A stretch of DNA of 14,393 nt, from positions 1 through 14,393 of the forward strand of contig DATBIS010000033.1 of the NCBI GenBank assembly GCA_036556805.1. The letters run 5' to 3'. This DNA comes from DATBIS01 sp036556805. GTDB lineage: Bacteria; Actinomycetota; UBA4738; HRBIN12. This document shows positions 7,163-13,211 of the stretch, one piece after another. Both the position numbers and the translations under genes were made by a program. Positions within the stretch are counted from its first letter, which is position 1. Every line of letters begins with the position of its first letter. Below the pieces are notes generated by a model. It did no database searches and was not told where the DNA came from. It was given only the letters and a program-made list of their open reading frames with translations.

Positions 7163-8166
7163 AGGCCGGCGGCGACGAGCTCGACGAGGTCGACGAGCCG
7201 GTTCGAGTAGCCCCACTCGTTGTCGTACCAGCCGATGACCTTCACGAGGTTGCCGATCGCCATCGTGCTGAGCGCGTCGAACGTGCACGAGGCGGAGCTC
7301 CCCACGATGTCGCTCGACACGATCGGGTCCTCCGTGTACACGAGCCTGCCGCGCAGCCGGTCGGTGTCGGCCGCGGCCGCGTACGCCGCGTTCACCTCGT
7401 CGACCGTCACGTCGCGGCTGAGGATCGCCACGAGGTCGGTCACGGACCCGTCGGGAACGGGGACGCGCATGGCCGTGCCGTCCATCTTGCCCTTCAGCTG
7501 CGGCAGCGCGAGCGCGGTCGCCTTCGCCGCGCCCGTCGACGCCGGCACGATGTTGATCGCCGCGGCGCGAGCCCGCCGGAGATCCTTATGGGGCAGGTCG
7601 AGCAGGTTCTGGTCGTTCGTGTACGCGTGCACGGTGGTCATGAGCGCGCGGTCGATCCCGAACGCGCTCTCGAGAACGGCCGCCATCGGCACGACGCAGT
7701 TCGTCGTGCACGACGCGTTCGAGATCACGTGGTGGGTCGTCCCGTCGTACGCGTCGTCGTTCACGCCCATCACGATCGTGATGTCCTCGCCCTTCGCGGG
7801 GGCGCTGATGACGACCTTCTCGGCGCCGGCCTCCAGGTGGGCCTCGGCCTTCTCGCGGTCGGTGAAGAGCCCGGTCGACTCGACGACGATCTGTGCGCCG
7901 AGCTCCTTCCACGGGAGGTCGGCGGGGTTGCGTTCGGCGGTGATGCGGATCTCGTCGTCGCCGATCGCGATGCCGTCGCCGGCGACTCGGACCTCGCCGT
8001 CGAACCGGCCGTGCACGGAGTCGTACTTCAGCAGGTGCGCGAGCGTCGCGGCGTCCGTGATGTCGTTCACGGCGACGAAGTCGAGGTCGGCGCCGCGCTG
8101 GCGAGCCGCCCTCAGGAAGTTGCGGCCGATGCGGCCGAAGCCATTGACGCCGATCTTGACGGTCAT
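7159..8166 (-). CDS. gap: Glyceraldehyde-3-phosphate dehydrogenase (type I, NAD-type)
   Basis: Oxidises glyceraldehyde-3-phosphate to 1,3-bisphosphoglycerate; cytoplasmic tetramer. Its 335 aa are typical. The Rossmann motif NGFGRIGRNF is at 8-17; Asp35 in AVNDITD is the residue usually linked to NAD rather than NADP preference. The catalytic Cys153 sits in SNASCTTNC and the partner His180 in TTVHAYTNDQ. The C-terminal WYDNEWGYSNR is intact. The ATG at 8166 has a strong AAGGAGG (8173-8179) seven bases upstream, the best ribosome site in the glycolytic block, so this is probably where its translation initiates independently. A small hairpin abuts that site. The stop overlaps the pgk start by 4 bases. 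Confidence 0.97.
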   Translation of the reverse strand: MTVKIGVNGFGRIGRNFLRAARQRGADLDFVAVNDITDAATLAHLLKYDSVHGRFDGEVRVAGDGIAIGDDEIRITAERNPADLPWKELGAQIVVESTGLFTDREKAEAHLEAGAEKVVISAPAKGEDITIVMGVNDDAYDGTTHHVISNASCTTNCVVPMAAVLESAFGIDRALMTTVHAYTNDQNLLDLPHKDLRRARAAAINIVPASTGAAKATALALPQLKGKMDGTAMRVPVPDGSVTDLVAILSRDVTVDEVNAAYAAAADTDRLRGRLVYTEDPIVSSDIVGSSASCTFDALSTMAIGNLVKVIGWYDNEWGYSNRLVDLVELVAAGL

Positions 8167-8179
8167 GGGGTGCCTCCTT

Positions 8180-8197
8180 GGATGGGTCGAGCCATCC
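8180..8197 (-). other. 6-bp hairpin directly abutting the gap ribosome-binding site
   Basis: GGATGG (8180-8185) and CCATCC (8192-8197) pair around a 6-base loop, and the hairpin ends at the first base before the gap Shine-Dalgarno (8173-8179). The 64-base spacer also holds a weak TAGGAT on the minus strand (8194-8199) that could be a -10 box, but its -35 match is poor. Either function is speculative. Confidence 0.25.
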
Positions 8198-8230
8198 TAT
8201 CGAGGCGAGGCCGACCTCCCCAGCGCGGGT

Positions 8231-8737
8231 CTAGGGCTTGGTGTCGGGGCGGGGGTCTCCGTCGCTGCCGCCGCCACCGCCACCCGAACCTCCGCCGCCG
8301 CCACCGCCGCTGCCGCCGCCACCGCCCGAGGGAGGAGGCGTATAGGTCGAGGTCGGCTGGGAGTTGCCGCCGTTGCCGTTGCCGCCGTTGCCGTTGCCAC
8401 CGCCGCCGTTGCCACCGTTGTTGTCGTTCTTCGGCGGCGTCGGCTGACCGGTGTGGCCGGCCTCCGGCGACGGGGTCGGCGAGAACGTCGGGGAGGGCGT
8501 GGACGTCGGCGTCACGAACCCGCCCGCGAGCGGCGAGTCGTCCGACTCCTTCTGCTTGTCCCCGCCCAGGAACATCAGCGCGCCGATCACCCCGACCACG
8601 GCGAGGCCGGCCACGGCCCCGATCACGCGGTCGCGCCGGCCGGTGGCCATCGCCACTTCCGCCCGGAGCAGGCGCCGCTCCTCGCGCGCGCGATCCCGCT
8701 CGTAGCGGGCCTGTTCTCGTTGGTCGAGGTCCGTCAT
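8231..8737 (-). CDS. Small single-pass membrane protein with Pro/Thr and Gly/Asn-rich tail
   Basis: Not a family I recognise. Of its 168 aa, residues 1-36 are highly charged and probably helical, rich in Arg and Glu (for example RYERDRAREERRLLRAE), and likely cytoplasmic. Residues 38-58 form one membrane helix (VIGAVAGLAVVGVIGALMFLG). The rest is low complexity and probably outside: TPTSTPSPTFSPTPSPE (76-92), a Gly/Asn repeat (106-125), then Gly/Ser runs (138-158). The positive-inside rule fits an N-in topology. The ATG overlaps the rapZ stop as ATGA and has AAGGA upstream, so it is a genuine operon member. Its place between rapZ and gap is where cuvA/yvcK and whiA often lie. The tail resembles wall-spanning linkers; role unknown. 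Confidence 0.8.
   Translation of the reverse strand: MTDLDQREQARYERDRAREERRLLRAEVAMATGRRDRVIGAVAGLAVVGVIGALMFLGGDKQKESDDSPLAGGFVTPTSTPSPTFSPTPSPEAGHTGQPTPPKNDNNGGNGGGGNGNGGNGNGGNSQPTSTYTPPPSGGGGGSGGGGGGGSGGGGGGSDGDPRPDTKP
8268..8429 (-). repeat. Low-complexity trinucleotide-type repeat tract inside the small membrane-protein gene
   Basis: The plus strand is dominated by GCC/ACC triplets (about 8268-8331), then by reiterated gccgttgcc units (about 8368-8425); on the coding strand these encode Gly/Ser runs and Gly-Asn repeats. Units are imperfect and in frame. Such tracts can change length by slippage in steps of three, which would alter tail length without breaking the frame. Confidence 0.6.
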
Positions 8738-9648
8738 GGAGGGTCCTTCTCTAGGTCTCGATGCTCGACGGTGGCGGGGAGCCCTCGCTCGCGGAAGTAG
8801 CGGGCGAGTTCCTCCGCCACCACCACACTACGATGATGACCGCCGGTGCAGCCGATGGCAATGGTGAGGTAAGACTTTCCCTCGTCGACGTAGCCGGGCA
8901 CGACCACGTCGAGCAGGGCCCGCAGGCTCGACATGAAGGCGTCGTACGCCGGCTGCTCGGTGACGTACTCGCGCACCCGCTCGTCGGTCCCCGGCAGGGG
9001 CCGGAGCTCCTCCACCCAGTGGGGGTTCGGGAGGAAGCGGACGTCGAAGACGAGATCGGCGTCCCTGGGCGCCCCGAACTTGAACCCGAACGAGATCAGC
9101 GAGCACTGCAGTCCCTGCTCGGGTGGCGCGTCCGAGAAGGCCTCGCGAATCCGCTCGCGGAGGTCGTGGGGCGTCAGGCGCGAGGTGTCGATGATGAGGT
9201 CGGCCTCTCCGCGGAGGGCCTCCATCATCAGCCGCTCCTTCCTGATGCCCTCGACGACGCGGTCGGCGGGCGCGAGCGGGTGCCGGTGGCGCGTGGCCTC
9301 GTACCGGTTCACGAGATCGTCGTCGGACGCTTCGAGGAACACGATGCGGTACGCGATCCTGAGGTTCTTCAGCTCCTCGAGCGCCTTCGACAGCTCGCCG
9401 AAGAACACGCCTCCTCGCGCGTCGACGACGATCGCCACCCGCGCCGGTCCGCCCGGGCGCGCGGCGAGCTCCGCCATCTTCGACAGCAGCGCGGGAGGAA
9501 GGTTGTCCACGACGAAGTACCCGAGGTCCTCCAGGCACTTCGCGGTCTCGGAGCGGCCGGCACCCGAGAGCCCGGTGATGATCGTGAAACCGGGCCCGGA
9601 GCGGGGCTCCTCGGCCGTGATGGGAAGGATCTCGGCGTCGGCGGTCAC
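8734..9648 (-). CDS. rapZ: RapZ/YvcJ family P-loop nucleotide-binding protein
   Basis: Homologue of E. coli RapZ, an RNase E adaptor that also senses an amino-sugar precursor, and of B. subtilis YvcJ, a GTP-binding protein; the role in actinobacteria is less clear. Its 304 aa are of family length. The N-terminal P-loop is ITGLSGAGRSETAK (24-37), followed by LEDLGYFVVDNLPP (39-52) and VVDARGG (74-80). The C-terminal domain carries the highly conserved GCTGGHHRSVVVAEELA, the region associated with RNA and metabolite binding in RapZ. The usual P-loop Lys is Arg32, a substitution I recall in actinobacterial members. The GTG start overlaps the uvrC stop as GTGA, with AGGGAG upstream. Its stop overlaps the next gene by 4 bases. 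cuvA/yvcK, its frequent neighbour, is absent. Confidence 0.94.
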   Translation of the reverse strand: MTADAEILPITAEEPRSGPGFTIITGLSGAGRSETAKCLEDLGYFVVDNLPPALLSKMAELAARPGGPARVAIVVDARGGVFFGELSKALEELKNLRIAYRIVFLEASDDDLVNRYEATRHRHPLAPADRVVEGIRKERLMMEALRGEADLIIDTSRLTPHDLRERIREAFSDAPPEQGLQCSLISFGFKFGAPRDADLVFDVRFLPNPHWVEELRPLPGTDERVREYVTEQPAYDAFMSSLRALLDVVVPGYVDEGKSYLTIAIGCTGGHHRSVVVAEELARYFRERGLPATVEHRDLEKDPP

Positions 9649-11522
9649 GCGCTCTCCCTGCGGTCGGCCTCGACCTCGTGCAGCCGCTCGGAGATCGCGC
9701 GCGCGAGCTCGGGGCCGATGCCCGGTGTCTGCTCGATCTCGCCGACCTCCGCGCGGGTGAGGCGGGCGAGCGAGCCGAAGCGTTTCAGCAGCGCCTTCTT
9801 CCGAGCCGGGCCGACGCCCGGCACCTCGTCGAGCGGCGAGGCGAGCGTCCGCCGGTCGCGCTTCTCACGGTGATACGTGATCGCGAACCGGTGTGCCTCG
9901 TCGCGGATGTGCTGCAGGACGAACAGCGCCTCGGACGATCGGGGGATCATGAGGGGGTCGGGACGGTCGGGGAAATACACCTCCTCGAGGCGCTTCGCGA
10001 GCCCGATGTGCGGGATCTCCAGTCCGAGGTCCCCGAGCACCTTCGAGGCAACCGAGAGCTGCCCGCGGCCGCCATCCACCACCACGAGCGCCGGCGGGTA
10101 CGCGAACCGGCGCCGCTTCGTCGTGGGGGGCTCGCTGCGCTCCTTCAGCAGCCGCGTGAACCGGCGGCGGAGCATCTCGTCCATGCTTGCAAAATCGTCC
10201 TGTCCGGGCACTCCCTTGATCTCGAACCGCCGGTAATCGGACCGCTTCGGCAGGCCGTCCTCGAACACCACCATCGAGCCCACCGTGTCCGACGGGCCGA
10301 GGTTCGAGATGTCGTAGCACTCGATGCGAAGCGGCGCCTGTTCCAATCCGAGCCGGTCCGCGAGCTCCGAGAGCGCCCTCGAGCGTGCCCCGAAGTCCGA
10401 CGCGCGGCGGAGCTTGTGGCGGTGGAAGGCGTCGGTGGCGTTCTGATGCACGGTCTCGGCGAGCTTCCGCTTCGCGCCCCGTTCGGGGATCGCGAACGCG
10501 ACCCGGGATCCTCGCCGCAGGGCGAGCCACCACTCCAGCACCTCCGCGTCGGAGGGCATCGCCGGCACGAGCACGCGCGGGGGGACCTCCTGGCGCTCCA
10601 TGTAGAGCTGCCGCACGAACGACGCCATCAGCTCCTCGCGCGAGAGCTCCTCGACCTTGTCCACCACCCAGCCCTTGCGGCCCATCACGCGGCCGCGTCG
10701 GACGAAGAACACCTGAAACGCGGCCTCGAGATCGTCCTCGGCCATCCCGATCACGTCGAGATCCTCGGGCTGCGTGAGCACCATCTCCTGCGTCTCCATC
10801 GCGCGGCGCGCGGCGCCGAGCTGGTCGCGGAGCTTCGCGGCCTGCTCGTACTCCTGGCGGTCCGCCGCCCCCTTCATCTCGCGGTCGAGGCGCTGCAACA
10901 CCGGCTTCGAGTTGCCGGCGAGGAAGTCGCCGAGCGCGTCGACGCTCGCCCGGTAGGACTCCTCGGTGACGCCGGTGACCTCCGGCACGCACGGGCCCGA
11001 GCATCGGCCGATGTCGTAGTACAGACACGGCCGCCGCGCCCTCGCGCGCTGGTCGAAGAAGGAGTTCGAACACGTGCGCACCGGGAACACCCGCGTGAGC
11101 GCGTCGAGCGTGTCGCGGATCGCCCACGCGTGCCCGTACGGGCCGAAGTAGCGGACGTTCTTGCGCTTCGCCCCCCGCAGGACCTGCGCGCGCGGCCACT
11201 TCTCCCCCACCGTGAGCGCGAGGTACGGATACGACTTGTCGTCGCGGTAGCGGATGTTGAATCGCGGCCGGTGCTCCTGGATGAGGTTGAACTCGAGCAT
11301 GAGCGCGTCGACCTCCGTGGAGGCGACGATCCACTCCACCGTGGCCGATGACGCCACCATGGCCTCGGTGCGCGCGTGCAGCGGCTTGCCCCAGTAGCTC
11401 GCGAGGCGCTTCCGAAGCGACATCGCCTTGCCCGCGTAGATGACCCGTCCGTCGGCGTCGCGGAAGAGGTAGGCGCCGGGCTGGTCGGGGATCTGGGACG
11501 TCTCCGGCCGTGGCGCACTCAC
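9645..11522 (-). CDS. uvrC: Excinuclease ABC subunit C
   Basis: Makes both incisions around bulky DNA lesions with the UvrAB machinery in nucleotide excision repair. It is full length at 625 aa. The N-terminal GIY-YIG nuclease (about 12-95) shows Tyr18, IYAG at 28-31 with Tyr29, Arg39 and Glu77, the expected active site for 3' incision. Cys151, 166, 174 and 178 match the spacing of the iron-sulfur cluster cysteines reported for E. coli UvrC. The UVR domain that binds UvrB is at about 205-240. The RNase H-like 5' nuclease has Asp404 (ECYDISN), Asp483 (VVVDGGRGQ) and His544 (RDEAHRFAI). Tandem helix-hairpin-helix motifs end the protein (EVPGVGPARKKALL and QTPGIGPELARAI). The GTG at 11522 is the first possible start after an in-frame TAG 9 bases upstream; no clear Shine-Dalgarno is seen. 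Confidence 0.97.
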   Translation of the reverse strand: MSAPRPETSQIPDQPGAYLFRDADGRVIYAGKAMSLRKRLASYWGKPLHARTEAMVASSATVEWIVASTEVDALMLEFNLIQEHRPRFNIRYRDDKSYPYLALTVGEKWPRAQVLRGAKRKNVRYFGPYGHAWAIRDTLDALTRVFPVRTCSNSFFDQRARARRPCLYYDIGRCSGPCVPEVTGVTEESYRASVDALGDFLAGNSKPVLQRLDREMKGAADRQEYEQAAKLRDQLGAARRAMETQEMVLTQPEDLDVIGMAEDDLEAAFQVFFVRRGRVMGRKGWVVDKVEELSREELMASFVRQLYMERQEVPPRVLVPAMPSDAEVLEWWLALRRGSRVAFAIPERGAKRKLAETVHQNATDAFHRHKLRRASDFGARSRALSELADRLGLEQAPLRIECYDISNLGPSDTVGSMVVFEDGLPKRSDYRRFEIKGVPGQDDFASMDEMLRRRFTRLLKERSEPPTTKRRRFAYPPALVVVDGGRGQLSVASKVLGDLGLEIPHIGLAKRLEEVYFPDRPDPLMIPRSSEALFVLQHIRDEAHRFAITYHREKRDRRTLASPLDEVPGVGPARKKALLKRFGSLARLTRAEVGEIEQTPGIGPELARAISERLHEVEADRRESA

Positions 11523-11564
11523 GGGGTCATTCTAAGAGCCCGACCTGCGGAAACCCGGGAAGAG

Positions 11565-13187
11565 CTATGGAGCTTCGGCCACGATGAACGTGCCGGACAT
11601 CGAGGCGTGAACATCACAGCGGAAGAAGAAGCTCCCCACGTCATCGAGCGTGGTCGGTGGGGACGTCTGGGTATCGGGACCCTGCGTGGGATCTCCCGTC
11701 GTCAGCAGCTGGGTCGTGGCGCTCGAGTCGGTGTACACCGACACGTTGTGGATACCGCCAGCCTCGGTGTCGTCGTTCTGGAAGGTCAGCGTGAACTGCT
11801 TGCCCGCCACCACCGCCAGACACGTCGGTGGGTCGAATCCATTCGCGATCGCCCCCGGCGACGCGACGACCGTCAGCTTGCTGCCGTCCGGCTCACAGGT
11901 CTCCCCGCCGCCCCCGCCGCCGAACGACGGGGCCGGGCTCGGGGCGGCGATCAGCACCCCGCCGGTCGCCCCCAACGCGCCGAACACGAGGTCGTCGTCG
12001 AGCGGGTCGTACCAGGAGAGGAAGACCTTCGAGCCGTCGAGGGTCACCCCCACCGTCGGGTAGAGGCCGCCGCCCGTCTCCCTGGTGCCGATGGCCTGGA
12101 AGCCGTTGTCCCCCTGCTTCGCGAGCTGGACGCCGTCGGCTCCCACCCAGGTCACGTAGGTGGCACCCGAGTCGTCGACTGCCACGCCGGTCTGCTGCCC
12201 CTTCACGTCGGCCGCGTCGCCGACCTTCGACACGTTCCACTCCGTCCCCGACGACACCGCGAGGTGCACCTCGCCGCCGGCGACGTACGTCACGTTGGGC
12301 GTCCCGTCCCCGTCGACGGTCATCGAGAGCGCGGTCGCGTCCACGCCCGACTCCACCGGCACGCTCGCCCAGCCCCTCCCCTCCTGGTGCGCCGCCATGA
12401 CGGCCCGCTGTGCGGGATCGGCGTACACCACGAGCGGCCCACCCGACGTCACGTCCACGACGGTCGTGGCCGGCACGTCGCAGCCGCCGCATGCGCCGAG
12501 GTCGGCCACGACCGACGTCGCCCAGCCGTCGCCGGAGGGGGTGGCCGCGAGGACCTGCTCCCCGGCGGAGCTCACCGCGAACGCGACCCACGGCGTCCCG
12601 GAGTCGCTCAGCGCCACCGACGCGCCGCCGATCGGCCCCGCCTCGCGCAGCACGTGTTCGAAGCGGTAGACCTGCTCGGCCGTGGACGACGTGGTGCCGC
12701 TCGCGTACCAGATGCCGTCGTTCGAGGTCCAGACCACGTGCAGGCCCCCGTCGTCGCCGAGGGCGATGTCGGTGCCGTTCACGTTGTCGGGGGTGAGCGT
12801 CTTGAGCGTCTTCACGGTCTGGGGTCCAAACGAGACCGGCACGCCCGCGGGCGGATCCTCGGACTCGGCAACCGCGCCCCTCGTCCAGATGCCCTTGTCG
12901 CTCAGGCTCGCGACGTCGATCGCGGGCAGGAACGGCGCGCCGACCGGGCGCGGCAGCGCGATCTCGCCCTCGGAGAGCACCTCGGAGAACCCGAAGTACG
13001 ACATGAACGGGATGCCGTCGGACGAGACCGCCATCGAGGCGAACAGCCCGACGTTGTCCTGGAAGTCCGCGACCTGTGGGAGGAACTGCGTGCCGCTGCC
13101 CACCTCGACTTGGGTCTGTGGGAGGTTGCTACAGGCGGCGGCGACCACCGCGAAAACCGACGTGAGGAGCAGGGTCCGCCTGGGCAC
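11565..13187 (-). CDS. Secreted lipoprotein: seven-repeat beta-propeller-like region fused to a C-terminal cupredoxin domain
   Basis: No named family recognised. Of its 540 aa, residues 1-18 are a signal (MPRRTLLLTSVFAVVAAA) followed by a likely lipidated Cys19. Seven related segments of the form hydrophobic-x-DG-x-hydrophobic-x-W/Y follow, for example SMAVSSDGIPFMSYF (51-65), DIALGDDGGLHVVWT (140-154), SVALSDSGTPWVAF (190-203), GVAVDDSGATYVTWV (334-348) and GVTLDGSKVFLSWYD (380-394). Most are 43-52 residues apart, suggesting a propeller. A Pro/Gly linker (about 415-428) leads to a cupredoxin-like domain with His480 (GGIHNVSVY), Cys524, His527 and Met530 (FRCDVHASM), a complete type 1 copper set. 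The GTG at 13187 was preferred because TAGGA lies 9 bases upstream and the signal starts cleanly; a TTG at 13205 would add six residues. It may handle copper or electrons at the cell surface; substrate unknown. Confidence 0.82.
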   Translation of the reverse strand: MPRRTLLLTSVFAVVAAACSNLPQTQVEVGSGTQFLPQVADFQDNVGLFASMAVSSDGIPFMSYFGFSEVLSEGEIALPRPVGAPFLPAIDVASLSDKGIWTRGAVAESEDPPAGVPVSFGPQTVKTLKTLTPDNVNGTDIALGDDGGLHVVWTSNDGIWYASGTTSSTAEQVYRFEHVLREAGPIGGASVALSDSGTPWVAFAVSSAGEQVLAATPSGDGWATSVVADLGACGGCDVPATTVVDVTSGGPLVVYADPAQRAVMAAHQEGRGWASVPVESGVDATALSMTVDGDGTPNVTYVAGGEVHLAVSSGTEWNVSKVGDAADVKGQQTGVAVDDSGATYVTWVGADGVQLAKQGDNGFQAIGTRETGGGLYPTVGVTLDGSKVFLSWYDPLDDDLVFGALGATGGVLIAAPSPAPSFGGGGGGETCEPDGSKLTVVASPGAIANGFDPPTCLAVVAGKQFTLTFQNDDTEAGGIHNVSVYTDSSATTQLLTTGDPTQGPDTQTSPPTTLDDVGSFFFRCDVHASMSGTFIVAEAP

Positions 13188-13196
13188 GTGGGCGAA

Positions 13197-13201
13197 TCCT
13201 A
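13197..13201 (-). promoter_or_regulatory. Ribosome-binding site deciding the GTG start of the cupredoxin lipoprotein
   Basis: The minus strand reads TAGGA, 9 bases before the GTG at 13187. The competing TTG at 13205 has only a GGAG at 1-2 bases distance, too close to serve. Placing the start here gives a signal peptide beginning MPRR, with the arginines next to the hydrophobic core. Confidence 0.45.
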
Positions 13202-13211
13202 GCAAGCTCCG

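Noticed and set aside
8260..8430. Possible CRISPR or minisatellite array
   Set aside because: The units are short, imperfect and in frame without unique spacers; they encode the Gly/Asn/Ser tail of a protein.
7220..8800. 526-codon plus-strand open frame opposite gap and the small membrane-protein gene
   Set aside because: It has Ser/Ala/Arg-rich composition and low-complexity runs that are the complement of the Gly-rich tail; gap on the other strand is unambiguous.
13188..13205. TTG start at 13205 for the cupredoxin lipoprotein
   Set aside because: Its upstream GGAG is 1-2 bases away, too close, and the GTG at 13187 has better spacing and gives a cleaner signal peptide. Not fully excluded.
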